This document shows positions 11,272 to 18,871 of a DNA stretch of 19,158 bases, piece by piece. The stretch spans positions 1-19,158 of the forward strand of contig JAFSUE010000173.1 in the NCBI GenBank assembly GCA_017445435.1. Direction: 5' to 3'. The stretch is from Selenomonadaceae bacterium (GTDB taxonomy: Bacteria > Bacillota > Negativicutes > Selenomonadales > Selenomonadaceae). Both the position numbers and the translations under genes were made by a program. Under the pieces are notes generated by a model. That model worked only from the letters and a program-made list of their open reading frames with translations. It was not told the DNA's origin and made no database searches. Every line of letters begins with the position of its first letter. The stretch's first letter is position 1.

Positions 11272-14070
11272 ATGCAAAACTTTACACCAAACTTTTTTGA
11301 AAAAATTTTCCACTCGTTGGACACCAACGCCGTTTTAATGCGCGTAGAACCAGACGGAAAATATTTCCCCATTTGGTGCTCGAAAGAATTTCTTGAAATG
11401 ATTGAGGGTACTGCCGAAGAGTTCATCGCTATGGAAAGCGGCGGCGCTATGAATAGCATTCATCCTGACGACCGCAAGGAAGTTGCTTACCTTTTCCAAA
11501 ATCACGTTACGCGAAACGGCACTAACAGCTTAAACATTCGCAAGCGTACTGTTAAAGGAAAATGGCTTTGGGTCAACGTCCATTATTCTTTCGTCGAAGA
11601 AGGCGGCATTTGGTACGCGTACTGCTTGTACTTTGACATTACCGCGCTTAAAGAAAGTGAACGTCAAGCCAAAAATATGTATGAAGGCATTCGCAATGAG
11701 CTTGAAAATATTTCTGCCGACAGTTTAATTTCCCTGCGCTTAAATTTGACTCAAGGCATTGTTGAAGATTGCAGAGGGCACGGCTTGTACGCAGTCGACG
11801 TGCGCGGAATGAAAATTTCTGATAACTTTGATAAGCGCGTAGAAAATTTTCCGCTTGAACGTGACAAACGCCGCTTTAAAAGAAATTTCAGCACGGCTAA
11901 ACTTTTATCTGCCTACCAAAATGGAATTACAAATTTATCTGACGTTTTCTTCTGCAAACTTGCCAATGGTCAAAAATGTTTCGTTGACTACAACGTTACA
12001 CTTAGCAAAAATCCTACGACTGGCGATATAATGGCGTTTACTACCGAGCGCGAATGCAATAACGAAATGGTAAACGACGCCATTTTACACAAGGCACTTG
12101 TCGAACAGTACGACATGATAACGTACATTATCGACGGTAACTACGGCGTAGTTATCGGCGACGCGAAAAGAATTGCACGCGGCAGTATTTTCCCGAAAAA
12201 GAAAGTTGGTAGCTATACTCAATACGTTGAAGAGCAAGTCAAGCCCGTTTTGTACGGTACTGACAGTGAACAGAAAAAAGCGCTTGAACTTTTAAATTTG
12301 AAAAGAATTGAACGCTCCCTTGAACGTAGCGAACCTTATGAAGTTAATATCGCTTGTAAGATTGACGGCGAAATTTTTTATAAACGTTTCGTCTTCTACG
12401 TCGTCAACAAAGAGGCGAAATTTTATATTCTGTTGAAGTCTGATACCACTGAACTTCAGCGCGAACAACTTACGCGCAATGCCCAACTTAAAACGGCGCT
12501 TGACAATGCGAATCAAGCTAACGTTGCTAAGACGGCGTTTCTTTCCAGCATGAGCCACGAGATGCGGACGCCTATGAATGCGATTATTGGTCTTGACAGT
12601 ATCGCATTGAAAGAGCCAGGCTTATCCGTACGAACAAGGGATCATTTAACTAAAATCGGTGAAAGCGCCCGCCACTTGCTAAGTTTAATTAATGATATTT
12701 TGGATATGAGCCGCATTGAAAGCGGGCGAATGTCACTTAAGAATGAAGAATTTTCTTTCAGCGCGTTGCTTGAACAAATTAATACAATGTTCGGTGCGCA
12801 ATGTGCGTCGAAGGGCTTGGAGTACGACTGCCACGTTATCGGCAGTGTTGACGAATATTATATTGGCGACCCGACAAAGTTAAAGCAAGTGCTGATAAAT
12901 ATTTTAGGAAATGCCGTCAAGTTCACGCCTGCGCCTGGCAAAATTACTTTCTCGATTGAAAACGCCGCGCATTATGAAAATAAAACTACATTGCGTTTCG
13001 TCATTAAAGATACTGGTATCGGTATGGACGAAAACTATTTGCCGAAAATTTTTGACGTGTTTTCGCAGGAAGATTCAAGCTCCAGCAATGCTTATGGCGG
13101 CACGGGCTTAGGAATGCCCATTACAAAAAATATTGTGGAGATGATGAACGGAAATATTTCCGTAAAATCTAAAAAGCATGTCGGCTCTGAATTTACCGTC
13201 AACGTCACTTTGCGCCGTTCTGAAAAATATCACGAAGTTAAAGGACATTCTATCAGCGCTAAAGATTTGCGCGTACTTATCGTTGACGACGACAACATTG
13301 CGCTTGAACATGCCAAATTGATTTTAGAAGACTTGGGCATTTCAGCTGATACAACTTTAAGCGGCAAGGAAGCCATTGAAATGGTAAAACTTCATCAAGC
13401 GCGGCACGAATCGTACAATTTGCTTTTAGTGGATTGGCGAATGCCTGAACTTGATGGAATTGAAGTAACACGCAGAGTCCGTCAAATTGTCGGCGATGAA
13501 TCTGCAATTATAATTTTGACAGCTTACAGTTGGGAGGAGGTGATAGATGAGGCATTGGCGGCGGGCGTTGACCGTTTCATTGCTAAGCCACTTTTTGCAA
13601 CTGCGGTTATGGACGAATTTAGCCAAGCGCTTGAACAGAAACAACTTTTACTTGGCGACGTTAAAGAAACTGTTGACTTGACTGGCAAGCGGATTTTATT
13701 GGCTGAAGATATGTTTGTAAACGCGGAAATTATCAAAGAAATTTTGAAAATGCAGGGAATGGAAGTTGAACACGGCGAAAATGGTCAGCAAGTTGTTGAA
13801 ATGTTTGAAAAGTCACCGCTGAATTATTTTGACGCAGTTTTAATGGATATTAGAATGCCGATAATGGACGGCTTGACGGCGACTGAAAAAATTCGTGCAT
13901 TGAACAGGGACGACGCTAAAACTGTACCGATTATTGCCTTGACTGCTAACGCCTTCGATGAAGATGTACAACGCTCTTTGCAAGCGGGTATGAATGCACA
14001 TTTAACTAAGCCCGTCGAACCCGAGCATTTGTACGAAACTTTGGAAGAATTTATTTCAATGCGTAATTAG
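11272..14070 (+). CDS. Hybrid sensor histidine kinase with PAS input and two receiver domains
   Basis: This 932-residue signalling protein has no membrane segment, so it is probably cytoplasmic. An N-terminal PAS domain (about residues 10-125) ends WLWVNVHYSF ... YCLYFDITALKESE. Two further PAS-like regions of low similarity follow (about 130-260 and 265-400). The kinase core has the H-box SMSHEMRTPMNAIIG (His429), N-box NILGNAVKFTP, DTGIGM and GGTGLGM. Two receiver domains follow, with phosphoacceptors Asp721 (VDWRMPELDG) and Asp859 (MDIRMPIMDG). No Hpt domain or DNA-binding output is seen, so a separate phosphotransfer partner is expected. The start follows AAGGTAGGG. The signal sensed and the output pathway are unknown. 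The gene's last codons are part of a heptamer repeat. Confidence 0.93.
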   Translation: MQNFTPNFFEKIFHSLDTNAVLMRVEPDGKYFPIWCSKEFLEMIEGTAEEFIAMESGGAMNSIHPDDRKEVAYLFQNHVTRNGTNSLNIRKRTVKGKWLWVNVHYSFVEEGGIWYAYCLYFDITALKESERQAKNMYEGIRNELENISADSLISLRLNLTQGIVEDCRGHGLYAVDVRGMKISDNFDKRVENFPLERDKRRFKRNFSTAKLLSAYQNGITNLSDVFFCKLANGQKCFVDYNVTLSKNPTTGDIMAFTTERECNNEMVNDAILHKALVEQYDMITYIIDGNYGVVIGDAKRIARGSIFPKKKVGSYTQYVEEQVKPVLYGTDSEQKKALELLNLKRIERSLERSEPYEVNIACKIDGEIFYKRFVFYVVNKEAKFYILLKSDTTELQREQLTRNAQLKTALDNANQANVAKTAFLSSMSHEMRTPMNAIIGLDSIALKEPGLSVRTRDHLTKIGESARHLLSLINDILDMSRIESGRMSLKNEEFSFSALLEQINTMFGAQCASKGLEYDCHVIGSVDEYYIGDPTKLKQVLINILGNAVKFTPAPGKITFSIENAAHYENKTTLRFVIKDTGIGMDENYLPKIFDVFSQEDSSSSNAYGGTGLGMPITKNIVEMMNGNISVKSKKHVGSEFTVNVTLRRSEKYHEVKGHSISAKDLRVLIVDDDNIALEHAKLILEDLGISADTTLSGKEAIEMVKLHQARHESYNLLLVDWRMPELDGIEVTRRVRQIVGDESAIIILTAYSWEEVIDEALAAGVDRFIAKPLFATAVMDEFSQALEQKQLLLGDVKETVDLTGKRILLAEDMFVNAEIIKEILKMQGMEVEHGENGQQVVEMFEKSPLNYFDAVLMDIRMPIMDGLTATEKIRALNRDDAKTVPIIALTANAFDEDVQRSLQAGMNAHLTKPVEPEHLYETLEEFISMRN

Positions 14071-14095
14071 TAATGCTTAATGCGTAATGATTTTT
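14061..14095 (+). repeat. ATGCGTA-type heptanucleotide tandem repeat overlapping the kinase stop codon
   Basis: In steps of seven from about 14060 the sequence reads ATGCGTA, ATTAGTA, ATGCTTA, ATGCGTA, ATGATTT. The first two units contain the last codons and the TAG stop (14068-14070) of the histidine kinase gene, so the repeat reaches into coding sequence. Confidence 0.65.
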
Positions 14096-14098
14096 ACA

Positions 14099-14126
14099 AG
14101 CTAAAAGCTAAAACCTAAAAGCTAGA
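14099..14126 (+). repeat. AGCTAAA heptanucleotide tandem repeat
   Basis: Four heptamers: AGCTAAA (14099-14105), AGCTAAA (14106-14112), ACCTAAA (14113-14119), AGCTAGA (14120-14126). They end directly at the ATGGAGG that provides the Shine-Dalgarno of the GH32 gene. Confidence 0.75.
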
Positions 14127-14141
14127 ATGGAGGAAAATTTT

Positions 14142-15710
14142 ATGGCGAAAAAAAGCGGCGAAAAGTTAGAGGAAATTAAACTTCGCTTTAACAAACAGGC
14201 GGTTGATGAAAACGCCCGCAAAGCAGTTGAAGCTTTTGACCAGGACAAGTGGCATAACCATTTCCACATTGACGCGCCATATTCACTGATAAGCGACCCT
14301 AACGGCTTGTGCTACTGCGACGGCGTCTACCACATTTACTGTCAGTGGAATCCTGTACCGCAAAATAAAAATTGGCACAAAAATAAAAGCTGGATGCACG
14401 TTACAACTCGCGACTTCATCAATTATTCCTACCCTGAACTTTCCCTTTGGCCTGGCGACGAATACGACAAAGACGGCTGCCATTCTGGCTGTGGTTTCGT
14501 CGAAGACGGCAAAGTCCGCGTTTTCTACACTGCAAATGCCCGCGACGAAAATTATATCCGTTCCGTTGTTCAACGTTACGGCACGTTGCAAGAGGACGGC
14601 TCGGTAGTTAAGGAAGAAATTATTGTTAGGGGCAATCCTGAAGGTTACACGGCGCATTTCCGCGATCCAAATTTCTTTTATCGTCGTGGCAAACGTTACT
14701 TTGCAATGGCGGCGCAACGTATGAGTGACTACCCTGCAAAAAGTTCACGTCCAACTAACGGCACAACTTTAATTTATCGCGAAACAGATAAACATAATGA
14801 ATTTGAACTTTTAGGCGAAGTTAAAACTGATTATTACGACTTCGGTTATATGTGGGAATGTCCGAATCTTTTACGTTTCGGCGATACAGACGTTTTGATT
14901 GTTTGTCCTCAAGGTGTACCGCACCAAGAATATAAATATCAGAATCACTGCTTAGCAGGATATTTCGTCGGTCATTTCTCCGTTGATAGCCTTGAAATGT
15001 TGCCCAGCGTTTTCCAAGAACTTGACAGGGGCTTTGATTTTTATTCGCCGCAAGTTTTCAATGACGGTGAAAGACAAATTTTAGTTGGCTGGATTGGTAT
15101 GCCTGACCTTACAGACACAGTTGCATCTGCTGACGAAGGCGGCTGGCTGTACTGCTTGACAATGCCGCGCGAATTGACGTTAAAGCAAGGTCATATTTAT
15201 TCCGCGCCTGTTAAAGAAATTGAAAATCTCCGCAAAGATTGTAAAGCTATTGACGTTGACAACGTAAAAGAATTTTCCGAACAACTCGGCGATGGTACTG
15301 AATCTGACTTGACAATTAAATTTGGCGACGCGCAGAAAGTTGAAGTTGCCTTGAATTACGGCGACGAAAAAGTCACTTTCTCTTACGACCGCGCCACGCA
15401 AACTATGATTATCGACCGTAATGGAATGAAACTTGGCGGCAAAGGCATTCGCCCGTTCAGCGACGGCAAAAATACTGACGTTAATATTGGTACGCGCAAA
15501 TTCAAACTCTACGCTGATGAAACGTTGAAGTTGAGAATGTTTGTTGACCATTCCGCGCTTGAAATTTTCATGCAGGACGGCGAAGAAGCGGCAAGTATGC
15601 TCCTTTACCCTGTAGACACTGTACAGCCTAAACTTGAAATTTGCGCTGATAAACCGATTGAAAAAGTTTGTGGAAATATTTGGACGCTCGGCAAATTCAA
15701 CTACGCATAA
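14142..15710 (+). CDS. Glycoside hydrolase family 32 (sucrose-6-phosphate hydrolase/fructanase type)
   Basis: GH32 enzymes split beta-fructosidic bonds in sucrose, sucrose-6-phosphate or fructans. In this 522-residue protein the nucleophile motif is LISDPNG (Asp52), where most members have WMNDPNG. The transition-state stabiliser is FRDP (Asp175) and the acid/base is WECPNL (Glu239). A five-bladed propeller is followed by a C-terminal beta-sandwich ending with the DHSALEIFMQDGE segment typical of the family. There is no signal peptide, so it acts in the cytoplasm on imported substrate. The start is ATG 14142, 8 nt after GGAGG; the in-frame ATG at 14127 overlaps that site. No sugar transporter or repressor gene adjoins it. 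Sucrose-6-phosphate and short fructans are both possible substrates. Confidence 0.92.
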   Translation: MAKKSGEKLEEIKLRFNKQAVDENARKAVEAFDQDKWHNHFHIDAPYSLISDPNGLCYCDGVYHIYCQWNPVPQNKNWHKNKSWMHVTTRDFINYSYPELSLWPGDEYDKDGCHSGCGFVEDGKVRVFYTANARDENYIRSVVQRYGTLQEDGSVVKEEIIVRGNPEGYTAHFRDPNFFYRRGKRYFAMAAQRMSDYPAKSSRPTNGTTLIYRETDKHNEFELLGEVKTDYYDFGYMWECPNLLRFGDTDVLIVCPQGVPHQEYKYQNHCLAGYFVGHFSVDSLEMLPSVFQELDRGFDFYSPQVFNDGERQILVGWIGMPDLTDTVASADEGGWLYCLTMPRELTLKQGHIYSAPVKEIENLRKDCKAIDVDNVKEFSEQLGDGTESDLTIKFGDAQKVEVALNYGDEKVTFSYDRATQTMIIDRNGMKLGGKGIRPFSDGKNTDVNIGTRKFKLYADETLKLRMFVDHSALEIFMQDGEEAASMLLYPVDTVQPKLEICADKPIEKVCGNIWTLGKFNYA

Positions 15711-15750
15711 AATTTTCAACCGATAAATTTTTTAATTGTTAATAAATAAA

Positions 15751-15805
15751 AAATTCCCCGAAAGTTTGAAGTGGTTATCTGAAAACTTAAGGGAATTTTT
15801 TTTTT
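15751..15805 (+). terminator. Terminator after the GH32 gene
   Basis: AAATTCCC (15751-15758) pairs with GGGAATTT (15791-15798), and AAGTTT (15762-15767) with AAACTT (15783-15788), around a small internal loop. Ten Ts (15796-15805) follow. Confidence 0.8.
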
Positions 15806-15809
15806 AGCA

Positions 15810-15838
15810 TTGCAAAGTTTTGAGAAAAATTATAATAT
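15810..15838 (+). promoter_or_regulatory. Promoter of pyk
   Basis: TTGCAA at 15810-15815 is followed by TATAAT at 15831-15836 (15-nt spacer) or TAATAT at 15833-15838 (17-nt spacer). It begins right after the upstream terminator, 31 nt before the start codon. Confidence 0.5.
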
Positions 15839-15868
15839 TGGCGCAGAAAATTTTGAGGAGGTTTCGCA

Positions 15869-17281
15869 ATGCTCAAGAAAACGAAAATTATTTGTACACA
15901 AGGTCCCGCGACTGACGGCGAAGGCATTATCGAACAGTTGATTTTGAACGGCATGAACTGCGCACGTTTTAACTTTTCGCACGGTACGCATGAGGAACAC
16001 AAAAAACGTATCGACGCGGTAAAGGCGGCGGCTAAAAAAACTGACTGCGTCATTTCGCTGATTCTTGACACTAAAGGTCCTGAAATGCGGCTCGGCGAAT
16101 TTGCAAACGGTTCAGTTCAACTCACGGCTGGCAACAAATTTATCTTGACGCAGTCTGATGAACTTGGCGACGAAACGCACGTTTCAGTTAGTCACAAATT
16201 ACTTTATACGGAAGTTAAAGCTGGCGACAAACTCCTTTTGAGTGACGGACTGGTTGAGCTGAAAGTTGATGAAATTGTCGACAAAGATATTCACACGACG
16301 ATTTTAAATTCTGGAAAGATGAGTACAAGAAAACGTGTTGCCGCGCCTGGCGTTGCATTGGGACTTCCCGCCATTTCCGAACAGGATGAAAAAGATATTA
16401 TCTTCGGCATTGAAAATCATATGGACTTCGTAGCGGCAAGTTTCATTCAACGCGCGTCTGATGTTGAAGAAATTCGCAAACTTATTGCGCGTCACGGCGG
16501 ACAAATGGAAATTATTCCGAAGATAGAAAATCTTGCTGGCGTTCAAAATATCGACGAAATTATTGCCGTCTCTGATGGAATTATGGTTGCACGCGGCGAT
16601 TTAGGCGTTGAAATTCCTGCAGAGGAAGTGCCGATCATTCAGAAAGATATTATCAAAAAATGTAACGATGTCGGAAAGCCTGTTATCGTTGCAACTCAAA
16701 TGTTGGAAAGTATGACGACGAATCCGCGTCCTACCCGCGCAGAAGTTTCTGACGTTGGCAATGCAATTTGGGATGGCGCAGATGTCATTATGTTGAGCGG
16801 CGAAACGGCTAGCGGCAAATATCCTGTTGAGGCTACAGCGACAATGTGTAAGATTGCCCAGCGCGTTGAAGAATCGATTGAATACGAAACAATTTTTATG
16901 AATCGCGGCATTCAAAAAAAATATTCGCAGACAGACGCCATTGCACACGCTACAGTTCAGCTTGCCTACGAACTCAACGCGGCGGCTATCATCACTCCTA
17001 CTAAGTCTGGCTACACTACGCGCAGTGTGTCGAAGTATCGCCCGCAAGCTCCGATTGTTGCCTTTACGCCTAATCAAATGTTAGCGCGTCACTTGAACTT
17101 ACGGCGCGGCGTTATCGCAGTTCCCAACGTTCCAATCCTTGAACAAGATGAACTTGCCGACTACGCGAAGAAAAACGCGGCTGAACGCGGTATCGTCAAG
17201 GAAGGCGACGTTGTAGTTATGACTAGCGGCATGAAGTACGGCATGGGCGGCACAAGCGCAATTCAAATGCACACGATTTAA
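15869..17281 (+). CDS. pyk: Pyruvate kinase
   Basis: Pyruvate kinase makes pyruvate and ATP from phosphoenolpyruvate and ADP, the last step of glycolysis. The 470-residue product is the standard-length form without the extra C-terminal PEP-utilising domain found in Bacillus-type enzymes. Visible are TKIICTQGPA at the N-terminus, FNFSHG, DTKGPEMR, the KIEN substrate lysine, MVARGDLGVEIPAEEVPIIQK (the family signature) and MLSGETASGKYPVEA. The start ATG follows GAGGAGG at good spacing. It is a single-gene unit with its own promoter; placement after GH32 fits sugar catabolism, but a strong terminator separates the two. The allosteric effector cannot be deduced. Confidence 0.97.
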   Translation: MLKKTKIICTQGPATDGEGIIEQLILNGMNCARFNFSHGTHEEHKKRIDAVKAAAKKTDCVISLILDTKGPEMRLGEFANGSVQLTAGNKFILTQSDELGDETHVSVSHKLLYTEVKAGDKLLLSDGLVELKVDEIVDKDIHTTILNSGKMSTRKRVAAPGVALGLPAISEQDEKDIIFGIENHMDFVAASFIQRASDVEEIRKLIARHGGQMEIIPKIENLAGVQNIDEIIAVSDGIMVARGDLGVEIPAEEVPIIQKDIIKKCNDVGKPVIVATQMLESMTTNPRPTRAEVSDVGNAIWDGADVIMLSGETASGKYPVEATATMCKIAQRVEESIEYETIFMNRGIQKKYSQTDAIAHATVQLAYELNAAAIITPTKSGYTTRSVSKYRPQAPIVAFTPNQMLARHLNLRRGVIAVPNVPILEQDELADYAKKNAAERGIVKEGDVVVMTSGMKYGMGGTSAIQMHTI

Positions 17282-17380
17282 AATCAAATTGAAATTTTAG
17301 TGTACGTTGTAAAAGGTATGGCGCAAATGGAGTCGTAATTCTTTTGTGCAAAAAATAAGTTTAATTAAAAGGTGATTATT

Positions 17381-17596
17381 GTGTCTTCCATTGACAAAAT
17401 GAAATTACTAATGGAACTTGACCGTAAAGGCAGTAAGTTAAAAATAACTTCAATTCGTGACGAAGTTTATATCTGCCGCCTTCATGCACCTGCAGAAGAT
17501 GAAGACGATTGGGCTTACGATATAGTAACGCTTGACAATCCGCCAAAACATTTTATTCTTGAGTGCAACTACATTAAAAGTATTGAGGAGTTATAA
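17381..17596 (+). CDS. Small protein of unknown function upstream of the zinc lipoprotein gene
   Basis: This 71-residue acidic soluble protein is not one I recognise. It starts SSIDKMKLLMELDRKGSK, continues with a beta-strand-like KLKITSIRDEVYICRLHAP, an acidic AEDEDDWAYD stretch, and ends in IECNYIKSIEEL-like strand and helix. The start is GTG 17381, 6 nt after AAGGTG; the GTG at 17372 lies within that site. It ends 8 bp before the zinc-binding lipoprotein ATG, and its final GAGGAGTTA codons also provide the latter's Shine-Dalgarno, so the two are surely co-transcribed and perhaps translationally coupled. It has one Cys-x-x-His (CRLH) but no clear metal motif. Confidence 0.7.
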   Translation: MSSIDKMKLLMELDRKGSKLKITSIRDEVYICRLHAPAEDEDDWAYDIVTLDNPPKHFILECNYIKSIEEL

Positions 17597-17604
17597 TTTT
17601 AATT

Positions 17605-18498
17605 ATGAAAAAAATTTTTAGCTTAATCACAGTTTTAGCTGTGATTCTTTTTTTTACGGGTTGCGGCGATAATACCAAAGACCCTAACAAATTAAAAATC
17701 GTTACGTCGTTTTATCCGATTTACATTGAAACGATTAACATTGCTGGCAACGTTGACGGCGTCGAAGTTGTGAACTTAACTAAGCCACAGACTGGTTGCC
17801 TGCACGATTACCAACTGACTACTGAAGATATGAAAACGCTTGAAACGGCTGATATTTTTATCGTCAACGGTCTTGGTATGGAAAATTTCTTAGACAAAGT
17901 CACTTCCGCGCAGAAAGATTTAAAAATTATTGACGCGTCGAATTCTGACGAAATTTATTTGCTGAAAGACGGCGACGAATTTAATCCGCACGTATGGATG
18001 AGCGTTACTTACTCAATGCAACAAGTTAAAGCCATTACCCAGCAACTTTGTGAGGTTGACCCCGTGCATGCTGACGCGTACAAAAAAAATGCGCTTGAAT
18101 ATCTCAACAAACTTTCAGCCCTTCGTGACGAAATGCATTTAGCGCTTGATAATCTGCCGAACAAAGATATTGTTACCTTCCATGAAGCTTTTCCGTACTT
18201 CGCGGCGGAATTTAAACTGAACATTGTATCGGTTATTGAGCGCGAACCTGGCACTGAACCTACACCGCAGGAATTAAAAGAAACGATTGAAAAAGTTAAT
18301 TCGTTGCCCGTCAAAATTCTTTTCATTGAGCCGCAATATTCACCGAAGGCGGCAGATACCATTGCAAGAGAAACTGGCGCTGAAATTTCTGTGCTTGACC
18401 CAATCGTAACTGGCGAGGCTAAACTTGAAAGCGCTGACGATTATATATTAAAAATGCGCATAAATAAGGACGTACTTGCAACGGCGCTGGGCAATTAA
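17605..18498 (+). CDS. znuA: Zinc-type metal ABC transporter substrate-binding lipoprotein (TroA/ZnuA family)
   Basis: This is a cluster A-I solute-binding protein that captures a transition metal outside the membrane and hands it to an ABC permease. In the 297-residue product the signal peptide ends in a lipobox-like FFTGC (Cys20). The predicted ligands are His67 (CLHDYQ), His129 (NPHVW), His193 (TFHEAF) and Asp265 (VLDP). Three His plus Asp is the TroA-type set and favours zinc over manganese, whose proteins have Glu in the third place. The His-rich loop seen in many ZnuA proteins is absent. No permease or ATPase gene follows: a terminator and an IS end come next. A terminator-like hairpin is embedded in the signal-peptide codons. 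The Shine-Dalgarno GAGGAG is 14 nt from the ATG. Confidence 0.88.
   Translation: MKKIFSLITVLAVILFFTGCGDNTKDPNKLKIVTSFYPIYIETINIAGNVDGVEVVNLTKPQTGCLHDYQLTTEDMKTLETADIFIVNGLGMENFLDKVTSAQKDLKIIDASNSDEIYLLKDGDEFNPHVWMSVTYSMQQVKAITQQLCEVDPVHADAYKKNALEYLNKLSALRDEMHLALDNLPNKDIVTFHEAFPYFAAEFKLNIVSVIEREPGTEPTPQELKETIEKVNSLPVKILFIEPQYSPKAADTIARETGAEISVLDPIVTGEAKLESADDYILKMRINKDVLATALGN
17625..17655 (+). promoter_or_regulatory. Terminator-like hairpin inside the znuA signal-peptide codons
   Basis: AATCACAG (17625-17632) pairs perfectly with CTGTGATT (17639-17646) around TTTTAG, followed by C and eight Ts (17648-17655). It would look like an intrinsic terminator if ribosomes were absent. It lies 20 nt after the ATG, so ribosomes starting on the gene should prevent folding. 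An attenuation role is inference; the T-run also encodes Phe-Phe of the hydrophobic signal segment. Confidence 0.45.
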
Positions 18499-18587
18499 AA
18501 ATTTTGTCAACTATTAATTAAAATTCTAAATAAAGAAATTTATAAAAAAATTAGCAAGATTTTATTTACAATTTATCAACACTCCTT

Positions 18588-18616
18588 AATCAGATTAAAT
18601 TTTAATCTGATTTTTT
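18588..18616 (+). terminator. Terminator after the zinc lipoprotein gene
   Basis: AATCAGATTAAA (18588-18599) and TTTAATCTGATT (18601-18612) are perfect complements, followed by TTTT. An outer inverted pair, TTAGCAAGA (18551-18559) and TCTTGCTAA (18631-18639), encloses it. The 199-bp gap at 18499-18697 holds only this and the next promoter. Confidence 0.75.
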
Positions 18617-18632
18617 ATTTTTAAAATTTTTC

Positions 18633-18661
18633 TTGCTAACTTCCTACAAGCCGATTAAAAT
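18633..18661 (+). promoter_or_regulatory. Promoter upstream of the interrupted ORF
   Basis: TTGCTA (18633-18638), a 17-nt spacer and TAAAAT (18656-18661), 36 nt before the GTG start. The -35 box overlaps the outer inverted repeat of the preceding terminator. Confidence 0.45.
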
Positions 18662-18697
18662 ATATCGACAAAATTTTTCCGCGCAGGAGGTTTTAAT

Positions 18698-18799
18698 GTG
18701 GTAAATTACGACGGCTTGTACAACAAAGATTATTTCGGCGATAAGCTAAACGAAAATCATTTTTATCCAAACAAGGCGAGAATACCCCCGCTTCTATAA
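18698..18799 (+). pseudogene. 5' fragment of a gene apparently interrupted by an IS200/IS605-family element
   Basis: A GTG at 18698 with an excellent AGGAGG (18685-18690, 7-nt spacing) and a promoter opens a frame of 33 residues, MVNYDGLYNKDYFGDKLNEN and onward, ending at TAA 18797-18799. The last seven or so residues are encoded by the hairpin-bearing end of the insertion element, so the native part is about 25 residues, rich in Tyr, Asn and Asp. The strong start signals suggest a real gene whose remainder lies beyond the element. I do not recognise the protein. A genuine short peptide is the alternative. Confidence 0.45.
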
Positions 18800-18820
18800 A
18801 CGGTGGGATGAATCGCCCGC

Positions 18821-18849
18821 TTGTTTTTGTACTGAATCAATATTACAAT
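18821..18849 (+). promoter_or_regulatory. Promoter of tnpB
   Basis: TTGTTT (18821-18826), a 17-nt spacer and TACAAT (18844-18849), 23 nt before the tnpB start, immediately after the terminal hairpin. Confidence 0.45.
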
Positions 18850-18871
18850 AGCGCTGAAAGGGGGTGTTACG

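Noticed and set aside
14283..14717. 144-residue minus-strand frame inside the GH32 gene
   Set aside because: It is a mirror of the real gene's codons: no ribosome binding site, no recognisable domain, and the plus-strand GH32 motifs span the same bases.
15180..15719. 179-residue minus-strand frame at the end of the GH32 gene
   Set aside because: It is an open frame complementary to the GH32 C-terminal domain, with no start signals or family resemblance.
16601..17077. 158-residue minus-strand frame inside pyk
   Set aside because: It is antisense to conserved pyruvate kinase motifs, with no Shine-Dalgarno and a composition typical of complement-strand open frames.
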